Assembly (NCBI RefSeq): GCF_003143555.1 | Contig: NZ_CP029347.1 | Location: 2,356,001-2,420,000 of the forward strand | Origin: Saliniradius amylolyticus | Lineage (GTDB): Bacteria; Pseudomonadota; Gammaproteobacteria; Enterobacterales; Alteromonadaceae | Length of the DNA: 64,000 nucleotides | Reading direction: 5' to 3' | Shown here: in pieces, positions 27,713-40,414 of the stretch | How positions within the stretch are numbered: position 1 is the first letter of the stretch | How the letters are laid out: each line of letters starts with the position of its first letter | Translations under genes and position numbers: made by a program | The notes under the pieces: generated by a model | Database searches by the model: none | What the model was told of the DNA's origin: nothing | The model's input: the letters and a program-made list of their open reading frames with translations, nothing else

Positions 27713-28573
27713 TTAGTCGGGTTGAGCCTGATTCGTATCGGGCTTGCGCAACAGAAAATAGCCTTGGGTCGCCGTCAGGCTCGGTGCTTGTGTATTGAAA
27801 CACGGAGCGATATATTCCGGCGGATGGGGTTCAGCATAACTGGGCTCATTTTTGACAACCTCAAACCCCACAGACTGAAACAAGACTTCGAAATCGTAAT
27901 GGCGTAACCGATTCTGATAATGACAACCGGGGTTATGGCGCTGCCACTGTTCATCTGAATATTGTAAAAAGTTCAGCAAGCCGATGCTGGGGTCGGTATG
28001 TGCATAATGATCGGAGTAGTCGATGATGGCGGAAACCACACCGCCGAACTTTAGAATTCGGTATACTTCGGTAAAAATGGCCTCAATATCCTGACGCGGA
28101 ATGTGCTCTAAGGTGTTGGTGGACACACACACATCCACACTGTTGTCTTTAAAGTGGGTATGCCGGGCATCATAGGGGGCCTGGTAATTGATCCCGTAGC
28201 GTTTGTTGAGCTGTGCCTTGTCATGCACGCTGTCATAACGAAATTCCGGCTGAACCTCAGCCAGCGCCAATCCGGTGCGGTTCACTAAATCAAAATCCAA
28301 CATCGGATTCAAATCCACCACATATTGCTGTTCAAACAGTGGCGAAAGAAGCAGGTTTTGTCCCAGATTCTTACCCGCACCAAACTCAAACATAATACCG
28401 CCGACGTTCTGCTCCTTCAGCTCGCTAAGTTGCTTACGCCATTCGGCCACTGTATCCAGTGCAATGCGTGAGCGGCCAGTGAGATATTTCTGCAGCAGGT
28501 ACAGCAGCCGGTAAGCTTTTAACTGCTCCACAACTAAAAAGATCTGAGACTTTAATTTCCATGGAATTTTCAT
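27713..28573 (-). CDS. SAM-dependent methyltransferase, class I
   Basis: The protein has 286 residues from the ATG at 28573, with GAGG upstream; longer in-frame starts lack a site. Motif I is FEFGAGKNLGQNL (near residue 68) and the acidic motif II is VDLNPMLDF. The post-motif region VDVCVSTNTLEHIPRQD is typical of methyltransferase 11/25 domains. Substrate is not apparent; the family includes lipid, quinone and glycan methylases. The gene stands alone, downstream of the guaA terminator in the same direction. Confidence 0.72.
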   Translation of the reverse strand: MKIPWKLKSQIFLVVEQLKAYRLLYLLQKYLTGRSRIALDTVAEWRKQLSELKEQNVGGIMFEFGAGKNLGQNLLLSPLFEQQYVVDLNPMLDFDLVNRTGLALAEVQPEFRYDSVHDKAQLNKRYGINYQAPYDARHTHFKDNSVDVCVSTNTLEHIPRQDIEAIFTEVYRILKFGGVVSAIIDYSDHYAHTDPSIGLLNFLQYSDEQWQRHNPGCHYQNRLRHYDFEVLFQSVGFEVVKNEPSYAEPHPPEYIAPCFNTQAPSLTATQGYFLLRKPDTNQAQPD

Positions 28574-28680
28574 GCAGGACCTCGAGTTAGCACCGGTAGC
28601 CATTCCAAATATTCGATTCCCGAACATAGGACCTGACCAAATAGTAGAGGGGTTTGCGAAACTTGCCACGCTATAGACAC

Positions 28681-28704
28681 AAAAAAGGCGCCCTGAGGCG
28701 CCTT
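28681..28704 (-). terminator. Rho-independent terminator of guaBA
   Basis: On the minus strand, AAGGCGCC and GGCGCCTT form a perfect 8-bp stem with a 4-nt loop, followed by TTTTTT, 37 nt after the guaA stop. Confidence 0.92.
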
Positions 28705-28740
28705 AGACAATTCTCTGACTGGCTGAAGTCAACCTGAGAG

Positions 28741-30318
28741 TTACTCCCATTCGATAGTTGCAGGGGGCTTCCCGGAGATGTCGTACACCACTCGGGAAAT
28801 GCCGTCGACCTCATTGATAATACGATTGGAAATCTTACCCAGCAGATCATAGGGAAGCTGCGCCCAGTGAGCCGTCATAAAGTCGATGGTTTCGACCGCT
28901 CGCAAGGAAACCACCCAGTCATACTTACGGGCATCGCCCATTACCCCTACGGAACGTACCGGCAGGAAGACAGCAAAAGCCTGACTGACCTTGTGGTAGA
29001 GGTCGGCGTTATGTAACTCTTCGATAAAGATGGCATCGGCACGGCGCAGCAGGTCACAATACTCTTTCTTTACCTCGCCCAGCACCCGTACACCTAAGCC
29101 CGGCCCCGGGAACGGATGTCGATACAGCATGTCATAAGGCAAGCCTAACTCCAGACCAATCTTACGCACTTCGTCTTTAAACAGTTCACGCAGCGGCTCT
29201 ACCAGACCCATCTTCATATCTTCGGGCAGACCACCCACGTTATGGTGCGACTTAATCACATGAGCCTTACCGGTCTTGGAGCCGGCCGACTCGATCACAT
29301 CGGGATAAATGGTGCCCTGAGCCAGCCATTTCACATTGGGCAGCTTCCTGGACTCTTCGTCGAAAACTTCCACGAACACCCGACCGATGGTCTTACGTTT
29401 GGCTTCTGGCTCGTCAATACCGGCCAGTGCATCCATAAAGCGGTCCACTCCATCCACATAGTCGATGTTCAGACCGAAATGATCGCCAAACATTTCCTTT
29501 ACTTGCTGGCCTTCGTTTAAGCGCAGCAGGCCGTTGTCCACAAACACACAGGTAAGTTGGTCACCAATGGCGCGGTGCAGCAACATGGCCGTGACCGATG
29601 AATCCACCCCGCCGGACAGACCCAGAATCACTCGATCGTCGCCCACCTGTTCACGAATCCGCTCGACGGCGTCTTCGATAATGGTCGCTGGTGTCCACAG
29701 CTTCTCGCACTGACACACGTCCAGCACAAAGTGCTCCAGCATGCGCTGGCCCTGACGGGTGTGGGTCACCTCAGGGTGGAACTGGATGCCGTAGAAATGC
29801 CGTGACTCATCAGCAATCGCGGCAAAGGGACAACTGTTGGTACGAGCGATGGTAGTAAAGCCTTTAGGGATCTCACTGACTTTATCACCATGACTCATCC
29901 AGACGTCCAGCAACGCATTGCCGTTGTCGCCCACATGATCTTCGATGTTATGGAACAGGCCGGAATCTTCCACTACCTCCACCTGAGCATAACCAAATTC
30001 TCGCATGTCCGAGCCCTGAACGGCGCCACCCAACTGCGCGGCCATGGTCTGCATACCATAGCAGATCCCCAATACCGGCACGCCAGCCTTAAAGACGTAC
30101 TGGGGAGCCCGAGGTGAACCAGGCTCCGGTACCGACTCCGGACCACCGGACAGAATGATCCCCGTAGGATCGAATTCGCGGATCTGCTCTTCAGTCACAT
30201 CCCAGGCCCAAAGCTCACAATAAACGCCGATTTCACGCACACGACGAGCGATCAATTGAGTGTATTGGGAGCCAAAATCCAGAATCAGGATGCGGTGTTG
30301 ATGAATATTTGTGGTCAT
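28741..30318 (-). CDS. guaA: GMP synthase (glutamine-hydrolysing)
   Basis: GuaA aminates XMP to GMP. The 525-residue protein has an N-terminal glutaminase with nucleophile Cys in [15 protein letters not shown] and the His/Glu pair in QFHPEVTHT. An ATP-pyrophosphatase domain follows, with the P-loop-like [15 protein letters not shown], and the dimerisation domain ends IEWE. It is cotranscribed with guaB, 75 bp upstream. Confidence 0.98.
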   Translation of the reverse strand: MTTNIHQHRILILDFGSQYTQLIARRVREIGVYCELWAWDVTEEQIREFDPTGIILSGGPESVPEPGSPRAPQYVFKAGVPVLGICYGMQTMAAQLGGAVQGSDMREFGYAQVEVVEDSGLFHNIEDHVGDNGNALLDVWMSHGDKVSEIPKGFTTIARTNSCPFAAIADESRHFYGIQFHPEVTHTRQGQRMLEHFVLDVCQCEKLWTPATIIEDAVERIREQVGDDRVILGLSGGVDSSVTAMLLHRAIGDQLTCVFVDNGLLRLNEGQQVKEMFGDHFGLNIDYVDGVDRFMDALAGIDEPEAKRKTIGRVFVEVFDEESRKLPNVKWLAQGTIYPDVIESAGSKTGKAHVIKSHHNVGGLPEDMKMGLVEPLRELFKDEVRKIGLELGLPYDMLYRHPFPGPGLGVRVLGEVKKEYCDLLRRADAIFIEELHNADLYHKVSQAFAVFLPVRSVGVMGDARKYDWVVSLRAVETIDFMTAHWAQLPYDLLGKISNRIINEVDGISRVVYDISGKPPATIEWE

Positions 30319-30393
30319 AATTTAAGGCTTTCTCAAATTAATGCGGGAGACCTCTGCCTCCCGCGAAATGAACTGAACTATCAGGGCTTGCGA

Positions 30394-31971
<1,578 letters not shown>

Positions 31972-31986
31972 TTATAACCCCGGACC

Positions 31987-33321
31987 ATGCAACGAATTTA
32001 TACCGTCAGTCGACTGAACCGACAAGCCCGTCAGGTACTGGAATCCGAGATCGGCCAGGTCTGGATCCGCGGCGAAATATCCAACTTTGTCGCCGCCCGC
32101 TCCGGTCACTGGTACTTCACCATCAAGGATGAATACGCCCAGGTACGGGCGGCGATGTTTAAGAACGCCAACCGGTTAACCGGACAGCGTCCCAAGGAAG
32201 GGGACCGCATTCTGGCTCGTGCCAATTTAAGTCTGTATGAGCCAAGGGGCGATTACCAAGTGATTGTCGAGCATCTTGAGCCGGAAGGCGAAGGCCTGCT
32301 AAAGCAGCAGTTTGAGCAGCTTAAGGCCAAGCTTCAGGCTCAGGGCTTATTCGATCAGGCCCGCAAACGCCCCCTGCCCGATGCCATAAGACGCGTAGGA
32401 GTGGTCACCTCCGCCACCGGAGCCGCCATCAAGGATATTCTTACCGTTTTACACAGGCGCAACCCGGCTATCGAGGTGGTCATCTATCCGACCCAGGTGC
32501 AAGGTGAGAACGCTCATCAACAGATTATACAGGCGATTCAAACCGCTAATCGGCGCACAGAGGTGGATGTACTGATCGTGGGTCGAGGCGGCGGATCGCT
32601 GGAGGATCTCTGGTGCTTTAATCACGAGCAGCTGGCACTGGCAATCGTCCAATCCAGCCTACCGGTGGTCAGCGCCGTCGGCCATGAGGTGGATGTCAGT
32701 ATCGCCGATCTGGTGGCCGATCTCAGAGCGCCCACCCCGTCGGCCGCCGCCGAATTGGTCAGTCAGGACAGTAGTGAATTGTTGCGTCAGTTGCACCAAC
32801 AATATCAACGACTGGTACGCGGCATGGCTCAGCGCGTCCAGACCGCCCGCCACCAATTCCAGCTGGCTCGCCATCACCTGAGGCAGTTACATCCGGAAAT
32901 CCAGTTGCAACAGCAAAGCCAGCGAATGGATCAGCTACAGGTGCGCCTGCAGCGGCAGATGCAAGCTACCCTGACCGGGCAGCGCCATCGCTATCAGATC
33001 GCCCGGCAGCAGCTGTCTCATTTGTCACCGGACAAGCGTATAGAGCAAACCAAAGAGCGTCTGAAGCAGTATCATCTGCAGCTACTCAGAAGTACCCAAC
33101 AGCAGTTGCGGGCCGGCAAAGAAAGACTGGCCCATAATGCCCACTTACTGGATACAGTTAGCCCGCTGGCCACTCTGGCGCGGGGCTATAGCATCAGCTT
33201 CCAGCAAGATAAAGTGCTCCGCTCGGTAGATGAAGTTGATGTGGGCCATTCACTGACCACGAAACTCAAGGACGGCGAGATCGTCAGTACCGTAAAGTCG
33301 GTAGGAACGTCGAGCCAATAA
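31987..33321 (+). CDS. xseA: Exodeoxyribonuclease VII large subunit
   Basis: XseA is the catalytic subunit of ExoVII, which degrades single-stranded DNA. The 444-residue protein starts with an OB-fold ([30 protein letters not shown]), followed by the nuclease core with [26 protein letters not shown] and [30 protein letters not shown] long helical coiled region (about 265-400) binds XseB subunits. xseB is not adjacent. Confidence 0.96.
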   Translation: MQRIYTVSRLNRQARQVLESEIGQVWIRGEISNFVAARSGHWYFTIKDEYAQVRAAMFKNANRLTGQRPKEGDRILARANLSLYEPRGDYQVIVEHLEPEGEGLLKQQFEQLKAKLQAQGLFDQARKRPLPDAIRRVGVVTSATGAAIKDILTVLHRRNPAIEVVIYPTQVQGENAHQQIIQAIQTANRRTEVDVLIVGRGGGSLEDLWCFNHEQLALAIVQSSLPVVSAVGHEVDVSIADLVADLRAPTPSAAAELVSQDSSELLRQLHQQYQRLVRGMAQRVQTARHQFQLARHHLRQLHPEIQLQQQSQRMDQLQVRLQRQMQATLTGQRHRYQIARQQLSHLSPDKRIEQTKERLKQYHLQLLRSTQQQLRAGKERLAHNAHLLDTVSPLATLARGYSISFQQDKVLRSVDEVDVGHSLTTKLKDGEIVSTVKSVGTSSQ

Positions 33322-33326
33322 CAAAA

Positions 33327-33348
33327 CAGGCAGCCTCCGGGCTGCCTG
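33327..33348. terminator. Bidirectional hairpin between xseA and der
   Basis: CAGGCAGCC pairs with GGCTGCCTG around a 4-nt loop, 6 nt after the xseA stop and 20 nt from the der stop. T-rich DNA follows on neither side strongly. Confidence 0.6.
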
Positions 33349-33367
33349 CTTATTCGACTAAAAAGTG

Positions 33368-34822
33368 TTAACTTTTCTTCTTATGAAAGGCCATCATCCG
33401 TTTACGCTTGCGCTGCTGGGACAGAGTCAGCTTATTTTTCTTCCCCTCGTAGGGGTTATCACTCTCCCTGAATTCAATGCGAATTGGCGTGCCGATAGTA
33501 TTCAGCGAGCGGCGGAAATAATTCATCAGGAAACGTTTGTAGGAGTCCGGTAAGTCCTGCACCTGGTTGCCGTGGATCACCACTATCGGCGGGTTGTAAC
33601 CGCCGGCATGGGCGTATTTCATTTTCACCCGACGACCCCGTACCAAAGGAGGCTGATGATCTTCCTGCGCCATTTCCATGATACGGGTTAACATGGAGGT
33701 GTTTACCCGCTTGGTGGCCGATGCATACGCTTCCTGAACCGACTCAAACAGATGACCGACTCCGGTGCCGTGCAGTGCCGAGATAAAATGCAGTCGGGCA
33801 AAATCGATAAAGCCCAGACGGCGGTCAAGATCCTGCTTGATCTCATCCTTAATGTCTTTATCCAGTCCGTCCCATTTATTTACCGCCAATACCAGCGAAC
33901 GGCCCGAGTTGAGCACAAAGCCCAACAAACTTAAGTCCTGATCGGTGATGCCCTCACGGGCGTCGATGACCATGAGTACCACATTGGCGTCTTCCACCGC
34001 CTGCAAAGTCTTGACGATGGAGAACTTCTCCACCGCGTCGCTGACTTTCTTACGGCGACGCACTCCGGCGGTGTCGATCAATACATACTCTTTGCCATCC
34101 CGTTCCATAGGAATATCGATGCTGTCTCTGGTGGTGCCCGGTTGGTCATACACCACCACGCGCTCTTCGCCCAGGATACGGTTGGTCAGCGTCGACTTAC
34201 CCACGTTGGGCTTACCGACAATGGCCAATCGCACCGGCTGCGAACGCAGCCATTCCTGCTGGGCCTGAGCGGCAGCTTCATCGTCCAGCTCCGGCTCGTC
34301 TTTGGGCGTTTGTTTTAATTCAGGGTAGTCTTTGGCCAGAGGCTCCAGTGTCTTTTTAATCAACTGGCTGACACCGCGACCGTGGGCGGCCGCTATCTGA
34401 TGCACTTCCCCCAGGGCCAAGGCGTAAAACTCGGCCGATTCACTGTCGCCGTCGATACCATCGACCTTATTAGCGACCAAATAAACTGGCTTATTCTGCT
34501 GCTGAAGATGCCGGGCGATGGCTTCATCAGACACTGTCAGCCCGGCCCGCGCATCCACCAGAAACAATACCACGTCCGCTTCTTCTACTGCCAGCAGCGA
34601 TTGCTGAGCCATAGCCGCGTCTATGCCCTGCTCATCACCGGTGATACCGCCGGTATCCACCACAATAAATTGCAGTCCCTCATATTTGGCCTGACCGTAT
34701 TTACGGTCACGGGTTAAACCGGGAAAATCCGCAACCAGTGCGTCCCGACTGTGGGTCAATCGATTAAACAGAGTCGACTTGCCGACATTGGGCCGACCGA
34801 CCAGAGCTACCACAGGTAACAT
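33368..34822 (-). CDS. der: Ribosome-assembly GTPase Der (EngA)
   Basis: The 484-residue protein has two tandem G domains: [14 protein letters not shown] (about 9-22) with DTGG and NKVD, and [14 protein letters not shown] (about 204) with DTAG and NKWD. A C-terminal KH-like domain ends in a basic tail ([15 protein letters not shown]). Der acts in 50S maturation. It is downstream of bamB, which is the usual gammaproteobacterial order. Confidence 0.97.
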   Translation of the reverse strand: MLPVVALVGRPNVGKSTLFNRLTHSRDALVADFPGLTRDRKYGQAKYEGLQFIVVDTGGITGDEQGIDAAMAQQSLLAVEEADVVLFLVDARAGLTVSDEAIARHLQQQNKPVYLVANKVDGIDGDSESAEFYALALGEVHQIAAAHGRGVSQLIKKTLEPLAKDYPELKQTPKDEPELDDEAAAQAQQEWLRSQPVRLAIVGKPNVGKSTLTNRILGEERVVVYDQPGTTRDSIDIPMERDGKEYVLIDTAGVRRRKKVSDAVEKFSIVKTLQAVEDANVVLMVIDAREGITDQDLSLLGFVLNSGRSLVLAVNKWDGLDKDIKDEIKQDLDRRLGFIDFARLHFISALHGTGVGHLFESVQEAYASATKRVNTSMLTRIMEMAQEDHQPPLVRGRRVKMKYAHAGGYNPPIVVIHGNQVQDLPDSYKRFLMNYFRRSLNTIGTPIRIEFRESDNPYEGKKNKLTLSQQRKRKRMMAFHKKKS

Positions 34823-34844
34823 AATTTCTCTCTTCTAACACGAA

Positions 34845-34864
34845 CGGCCCTTCTAAGAGGGCCG
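34845..34864 (-). terminator. Hairpin in the bamB-der gap
   Basis: On the minus strand CGGCCCT pairs with AGGGCCG around a 6-nt loop, followed by TTCGTGTT. It is between bamB and der, so it may be a partial terminator reducing der expression relative to bamB. Confidence 0.45.
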
Positions 34865-34893
34865 CTCTGATTAACTTGTTGTATTTAATACAA

Positions 34894-36129
34894 CTAAGGC
34901 GTTTTCACGGCGACCAGTTGACCATCTCGAGTCTGGGCGTAGAGAATATTCCCCTCCACAACCGGAGCCACGTAGATACCCTCGTCCTGATCATTACCGC
35001 CCACGGCGAGCCGGGCCACTATATCGCCATTATTTTGTGCGAACCAATGCAGATAACCGTACTTATCACCGGCGACCGCATAGTCTCCCACCGGCACCAC
35101 TGAGGTCAGCTCTCGCTGCTTGAGGTTCGTTTTACTCCATAACTCCACACCGTTACGACGATCCAGGGCATAGAGCACGCCGTTGTTATCTGAAACAAAC
35201 AGTGTGTTGCCATCCAACGCCAAACGACGATAAGAAGCGTATTCGCGGTTCCAGACCACACGACCAGAACGCAGTTCCACAGCGGCCAGAGTGCCATCAT
35301 AGGAAATGACATAGATGGTGCCCCCCAGAATCAAGGGCTCGGAATCAATATCCACCAAACGCTCTAACTCAGTCGCTCCGGAAGGCTTGCCGATAGGCTG
35401 CTCCCAGGCCGCCTGACCGTTTTCTAAGATCAGCACCGATAACTTGCCTGTTGGTGCGCCATAAATGACACCACCATTGGCCACCAATGGCGCAGATACG
35501 CCTCTGAGGGATAAGGGTGGGACCTCTGCTTCTGCGGTCCAAAGCTCACTACCATCTTCAGCACTCAGCGCAAACAGGGTTCCGGCGCCGGTATTCACTA
35601 CCACAATGCCGCTCTCCACCGCCGGACGGGCGAGAACTTCACCTTTCACAAAGGTCTGCCATTGAACCTCACCGGTTTCGGCATCCAGGGCTACGACGTT
35701 ACCATTTTCAGTCCCAAGGTAGACAGTGCCGTACACGACGGTTAGGCCGCCGGCAATCTTAGCCGAGTCGCCATCGCTCAAAATGCCACTGAACCAACCG
35801 TTATCGCTGTCAGCCAGGTTCACCGACCATAGCTGCTTACCGGTTGATTGCTCAAACGCCTTAACCACACCATGGCGACTGGCCGCATAAACCTTGTCAT
35901 AGGCTACCGCCGGAGAAAGGCGTGAAAAATGGTCTTCAACACCATCTCCTACCGAGCGGCGCCAGAGGATCTCAGGGCGAAACTTTTCCTCAATGGGCGC
36001 CAGTTGCTTGATAGCCAGTTCATCATCTTCCAGTGCGAAGCTATCGGGCATTAAGGAACAGCCGCTCATAACCAGTGCCGCAGCCCCTACCAGTGCGGTT
36101 CGGATTGTCGTCATTGAAAACTTAAGCAT
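34894..36129 (-). CDS. bamB: Outer membrane assembly lipoprotein BamB
   Basis: The protein has 411 residues from the ATG at 36129, overlapping the yfgM stop by 8 nt; a second ATG at 36114 is possible. The lipobox is VMSGCSL. The body is an eight-bladed beta-propeller of PQQ-like repeats (GTVYLGTENGNVVALDAETG, LSAEDGSELWT, YALDRRNGVELWSK). BamB supports BamA in inserting outer-membrane beta-barrels. Confidence 0.95.
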   Translation of the reverse strand: MLKFSMTTIRTALVGAAALVMSGCSLMPDSFALEDDELAIKQLAPIEEKFRPEILWRRSVGDGVEDHFSRLSPAVAYDKVYAASRHGVVKAFEQSTGKQLWSVNLADSDNGWFSGILSDGDSAKIAGGLTVVYGTVYLGTENGNVVALDAETGEVQWQTFVKGEVLARPAVESGIVVVNTGAGTLFALSAEDGSELWTAEAEVPPLSLRGVSAPLVANGGVIYGAPTGKLSVLILENGQAAWEQPIGKPSGATELERLVDIDSEPLILGGTIYVISYDGTLAAVELRSGRVVWNREYASYRRLALDGNTLFVSDNNGVLYALDRRNGVELWSKTNLKQRELTSVVPVGDYAVAGDKYGYLHWFAQNNGDIVARLAVGGNDQDEGIYVAPVVEGNILYAQTRDGQLVAVKTP

Positions 36130-36742
36130 TGGCTTCGGCACTCAGGTTATCCAGCTTCATCTGCAGCAAACGGTTGCCCGCAGACTGTTCTAACGCGGCT
36201 TGATAGGCCACCCGAGCCTGCTCAAAGTTGCCTTGCTGGCGATAAATATCGCCTTTCAGCTCTTCCACCTGAGCCACAAACTGCTCTGCAGGAATACTCT
36301 GCAGGCTCTTCAGGCTGGCATCGGGCTGCTCTTGTTGCAACTGCACGCGAGCCAATCGTAAACGCGCCACATGAGCCACCGCCTCCACCGAAGAGTGGTC
36401 AGCGGCAAAGCTGAGCTGTTTGGCAGCCTCACTGAGGTCGTCTCTGTCCACTGCTTCCTGTGCCAGATGCAACGCTGCCAGTACCGCGTAATCTGACTCA
36501 CCTTGCTGCTCGACAAATTGCTTCACTGTGGAGAAACCGTTGTCCTGCTCTAGCTGTTCAATCTTCTGCTGATAAGCCGAGGAAGCCTGCTCCTGGGCTT
36601 GCAGTTGCTGGGTGTTGTAATAGCGCCAGCCCCAAAGACCGCCCAGTCCTAACACCGCCCCCAGTACGATCACGGTGCCATTTTCTTTCCAAAACTGCTT
36701 GATCGCTTCGACTTGTTGTTCTTCCGTCTCGTAACGTGCCAT
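36122..36742 (-). CDS. yfgM: YfgM-family TPR membrane protein
   Basis: YfgM is an ancillary subunit of the SecYEG translocon that binds PpiD in E. coli. The 206-residue protein has a cytoplasmic N-terminus (MARYETEEQQVEAIKQFWKE), a single transmembrane helix (about 23-42, TVIVLGAVLGLGGLWGW) and periplasmic TPR repeats. It sits 9 bp after hisS and overlaps bamB by 8 nt. Confidence 0.9.
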   Translation of the reverse strand: MARYETEEQQVEAIKQFWKENGTVIVLGAVLGLGGLWGWRYYNTQQLQAQEQASSAYQQKIEQLEQDNGFSTVKQFVEQQGESDYAVLAALHLAQEAVDRDDLSEAAKQLSFAADHSSVEAVAHVARLRLARVQLQQEQPDASLKSLQSIPAEQFVAQVEELKGDIYRQQGNFEQARVAYQAALEQSAGNRLLQMKLDNLSAEANA

Positions 36743-36751
36743 GTTGTCCTC

Positions 36752-38044
36752 TTAATAGGTTTTGTCTGCGATAAGGGTCTGCATCACCACGTCAGCCACG
36801 TCTTCCCGGGCCAGGGTTTGCTGAGGCTTATTATCGCGCAGATACTTCAATGTCACTTGCTGCTGGTTAGCTTCGTCATCACCGACAATCAGCGCCAGCC
36901 GAGCGCCACTCTTGTCCGCTCGCTTCATTTGTTTTTTCAGATTGCCGCCACCGCAATGGCTTTGCAACCTTAGTCCGGGCAATTCACTGCGGAGCCATTC
37001 TGCCAGTTGCATGGCGTAGCCCTGACACTGGCTGCCCATGATAGACAGGTACACATCAACGGGGGCAGGCACATCGCTGATCAGTTCCAGGGTCTCCAAA
37101 AGCAGGATCAGCCGCTCCATGCCCATAGCAAAGCCCACCGCAGGGGTGGCCTTACCGCCCAGTTGCTCCACCAGTCCGTCGTAACGACCACCCGCACAAA
37201 CCGTTCCCTGAGCGCCCAGACTCTCGGTAACCCACTCGAATACCGTGCGGTTGTAGTAGTCCAGACCTCGCACTAAACGAGGATTGACCCGGTATTCGAT
37301 GCCCAGGGCGGTCAATTGTTCACAAAGACGGGCAAAATGTTCTTTGGATTCGTCATCCAGATAATCTTCCAGCGCCGGCGCATCGGTGAGTATCTGCTGC
37401 ACTTCTGGATTCTTACTGTCCAGAACGCGCAGTGGGTTGGACTGCATGCGGCGCAAGGAGTCCTCATCCAGCTTATCCTGATGCTGCTCCAGATAAGCCA
37501 CCAGAGCATCCCGGTATTCGGCTCTGGCCTCGTTCGACCCCAGCGAATTCAGCTCCAGGGTGACCTTATCCGACATGCCGAAGCGCTGCCATAAGCGGGC
37601 GCTCATCAGTATCACCTCAACATCAATATCCGGCCCGTCCAGACCAAACACCTCAACACCAAACTGGTGGAACTGACGATAACGGCCTTTTTGCGGGCGC
37701 TCATGGCGGAACATGGGCCCCATATACCACAGGCGCTGTTGCTGGTTATAGAGCAAACCGGCCTGATTACCGGCCCTGACGCAACTGGCTGTCCCCTCTG
37801 GGCGCAACGTCAGCATATCGCCATTGCGGTCCTCAAAGGTGTACATTTCCTTCTCGACAATATCGGTCACTTCACCAATAGAGCGTTTAAACAGGTCGGT
37901 ACTCTCTACGATGGGGGTGCGAATCTCTTCATAGCCATAGCTGGCTACAACTTCTCGAATGACTTGCTCGGCCCATTGCCATTTACCGGACTGCTCCGGC
38001 AGACAATCATTCATACCGCGAATTGCCTGAATCTGCTTTGCCAC
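36752..38044 (-). CDS. hisS: Histidyl-tRNA synthetase
   Basis: The protein has 430 residues if translation starts at the GTG at 38044, giving (V)[17 protein letters not shown], which aligns with the E. coli [16 protein letters not shown] start; GAGAG is the upstream site. Class II motifs and the HisRS signatures ([26 protein letters not shown]) are present, plus a C-terminal anticodon-binding domain ([16 protein letters not shown]). It charges tRNA-His. Confidence 0.96.
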   Translation of the reverse strand: MAKQIQAIRGMNDCLPEQSGKWQWAEQVIREVVASYGYEEIRTPIVESTDLFKRSIGEVTDIVEKEMYTFEDRNGDMLTLRPEGTASCVRAGNQAGLLYNQQQRLWYMGPMFRHERPQKGRYRQFHQFGVEVFGLDGPDIDVEVILMSARLWQRFGMSDKVTLELNSLGSNEARAEYRDALVAYLEQHQDKLDEDSLRRMQSNPLRVLDSKNPEVQQILTDAPALEDYLDDESKEHFARLCEQLTALGIEYRVNPRLVRGLDYYNRTVFEWVTESLGAQGTVCAGGRYDGLVEQLGGKATPAVGFAMGMERLILLLETLELISDVPAPVDVYLSIMGSQCQGYAMQLAEWLRSELPGLRLQSHCGGGNLKKQMKRADKSGARLALIVGDDEANQQQVTLKYLRDNKPQQTLAREDVADVVMQTLIADKTY

Positions 38045-38139
38045 TTGGACTCTCAATCTAGGTTAGTTACACGCCGTCATTCGGCACCATAAAGCGCCGG
38101 ATTATAGGGACTTCGAAGGAAAAGGTAAATTCACCAGCC

Positions 38140-39261
38140 TCAGTTATGTTTTACATCCACCGGAATTCGATTCTGCTCATCCAACACTGCAGCCTTGGCC
38201 CGGATACGCTGCTCAAGCTCATCCACCAGACTATCGTTAGCCAGCCGTTCCTTTTGACGCTGACCATCGAGGTAAAAGCCACTCATATTGCGCGCGCCGG
38301 TGAGCCCAAGATGGGATACTTCGGCTTCGCCGGGCCCATTGACCACACACCCAATGATGGAGACATCCATGGGGGTAAGCACGTCTTCAAGCCGCTCTTC
38401 CAGCGCATTGACGGTACCGATTACATCGAACTCCTGCCGGGAACAACTGGGGCAGGCGATAAAGTTAATGCCCCGACTGCGAATACGCAGCGACTTAAGA
38501 ATATCAAAGCCAACTTTTATCTCTTCTACAGGGTCGGCCGCCAGCGATACCCTCAGTGTATCGCCAATACCTTCGGCCAACAGCATACCCAGACCTACGG
38601 AGCTCTTTACTGCCCCCGTGCGAAGACCACCGGCCTCAGTAATACCTAAGTGCAGCGGTTGTTTAATCTGTTTAGCCAGCAACCGGTAAGCTCCGACCGC
38701 CAAAAACACATCGGATGCCTTAACACTGACCTTAAACTGGTCAAAGTTAAGCCTGTCCAGAATATCCACATGACGCATGGCCGACTCCAGCAGTGCCTCT
38801 GGGGTCGGTTCGCCGTACTTTTCCTGCAAGTCTTTTTCCAGCGACCCGCCATTCACCCCAATACGGATGGGAATGTTCTTATCCCTTGCACAATCCACTA
38901 CTGCGCGGATTCGTTCTTCCTTCCCGATATTGCCAGGGTTGATGCGCAGACAGTCGGCGCCGTACTCCGCGACTTTGAGCGCAATACGATAGTCAAAATG
39001 AATGTCGGCGATCAGTGGAATATCCACCTGCTGTTTAATTTGCTTAAAGGCTTCTGCCGCATCCATGGTAGGCACAGAAACCCGCACCAGATCCGCGCCA
39101 ACGGCCTGGATGCGTTTGATCTGGGCCACCGTTGCTGCCACGTCCGTGGTCTGAGTATTAGTCATCGACTGCACGGCGATAGGCGCGCCGTCGCCGATGG
39201 GCACATCACCGACATGAATACGGGTCGAGGGCCGTCGTAGTATGGGAGATTCAGCAAACAT
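38140..39261 (-). CDS. ispG: 4-hydroxy-3-methylbut-2-enyl diphosphate synthase (flavodoxin)
   Basis: IspG makes HMBPP from MEcPP in the MEP pathway, one step before IspH. The 373-residue protein has an N-terminal TIM barrel and a C-terminal Fe-S domain with [14 protein letters not shown] and [11 protein letters not shown], which hold the three cluster cysteines. The first residues [20 protein letters not shown] are typical. Between rodZ and hisS. Confidence 0.97.
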   Translation of the reverse strand: MFAESPILRRPSTRIHVGDVPIGDGAPIAVQSMTNTQTTDVAATVAQIKRIQAVGADLVRVSVPTMDAAEAFKQIKQQVDIPLIADIHFDYRIALKVAEYGADCLRINPGNIGKEERIRAVVDCARDKNIPIRIGVNGGSLEKDLQEKYGEPTPEALLESAMRHVDILDRLNFDQFKVSVKASDVFLAVGAYRLLAKQIKQPLHLGITEAGGLRTGAVKSSVGLGMLLAEGIGDTLRVSLAADPVEEIKVGFDILKSLRIRSRGINFIACPSCSRQEFDVIGTVNALEERLEDVLTPMDVSIIGCVVNGPGEAEVSHLGLTGARNMSGFYLDGQRQKERLANDSLVDELEQRIRAKAAVLDEQNRIPVDVKHN

Positions 39262-39290
39262 AGAAAGTTCTCTGCTTAATGCCGTTGTCG

Positions 39291-40382
39291 TTACTGTCTG
39301 GGTAAGGTGAAGCGCGCCGTTCGTCCAGCTCGGAAATCGGACATATCCACCGGCTCACCATCAAAGCTCACGGTCACTGTTTCTGGCGCCCCAAGGGTCA
39401 CTTCAAAAGGAGCCACTCCGGAAACCGGCATAGTGCGTCCGGCTTTCTTAATACCGTAGGCGATAGCCTCTCCGGTAGCGTCGACAATATTGACCCAACA
39501 ATCACCGGAGAATTCAAACACCGCTTCCACAACCGGCCCATCAACGACGGACTCATCAGCTGGAGCATCTTCGTTGTCGACTTGCTGGGTGTTTTCCTGC
39601 GCCAGAGGGCTGGCGGCTTGCTCTTCAACTGGTTCAGGTTCTTCCTGTCCAGCACTCTGCTCAGGCTGCGAAGCGTTCAACGAGCTCTGGCTTTCTGGTT
39701 CAGAATCAGGCTCAACCTGGTTGACTGGCACCTCACCCATCGTGGAGTCACCGGCCTCAGAAGTGGCCGGTTCCGTCATGGTTTCAGTGTCCGACGGCTC
39801 TGCCTCAACACGGGTTAACTCTACGGGTTCTGGCCGCGACTGCTCAACTTGCTCCTCGGACTGATTGACTGTCGGTTCCGCTGGCTGACTCTGGCTTTCC
39901 AATCGGGTATTGTCCTGAGCCGTCTCCGTTTCGGACGTCAACAGGCTGTCGGGCAACGCCGACCCAACCGTCTTACCTTCATTACTTTGCTGGAGCCACC
40001 ACAGCACAACCAAGCCAATGATCACGGCAAGAATCGCGTAACTCAACAACATCAACCGGTCGTCGCTGGCCTGCCTGGAGACCTTTCTGGAGAAGCTGTG
40101 TAGCTTTGTAGGTTCCGGCTTAACCGCGTTCAGCTCATCTAAGGCAGCCACGGCTTCATCTTCCGGCACATCCACTAACTTGGCGTATTGCTTAACGTAA
40201 CCACGGGTAAAGGTGGTGGACACCTGAGTGTCAAACCGCTCGGCCTCAATTTCCTCAATATTCACCACCCTGAGGTTCAGGCGTTCCGCTACTTCTTCTA
40301 CCGTTAAACCTTTGGCTTCACGGGCCTGTTTCAAGCGTAAACCCAGTTGTGGGGCCTGCTCGGTTGTTTGCTCGTCGGTCAT
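39291..40382 (-). CDS. rodZ: Cytoskeletal regulator RodZ
   Basis: RodZ links MreB to the elongasome. The 363-residue protein has an N-terminal HTH domain ([20 protein letters not shown]), a juxtamembrane basic stretch, a single transmembrane helix (about 112-132), a long Glu/Ser/Pro-rich periplasmic linker (about 140-280) and a C-terminal beta domain ([18 protein letters not shown]). The linker is the least conserved part and is very acidic here. Confidence 0.93.
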   Translation of the reverse strand: MTDEQTTEQAPQLGLRLKQAREAKGLTVEEVAERLNLRVVNIEEIEAERFDTQVSTTFTRGYVKQYAKLVDVPEDEAVAALDELNAVKPEPTKLHSFSRKVSRQASDDRLMLLSYAILAVIIGLVVLWWLQQSNEGKTVGSALPDSLLTSETETAQDNTRLESQSQPAEPTVNQSEEQVEQSRPEPVELTRVEAEPSDTETMTEPATSEAGDSTMGEVPVNQVEPDSEPESQSSLNASQPEQSAGQEEPEPVEEQAASPLAQENTQQVDNEDAPADESVVDGPVVEAVFEFSGDCWVNIVDATGEAIAYGIKKAGRTMPVSGVAPFEVTLGAPETVTVSFDGEPVDMSDFRAGRTARFTLPRQ

Positions 40383-40414
40383 AATCTCTCAGGGCTTTTT
40401 ATCTGGGCTGATGG

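Noticed and set aside
38650-39240. 196-residue plus-strand frame opposite ispG
   Set aside because: Shadow of ispG in the antisense direction without domain or start signal.
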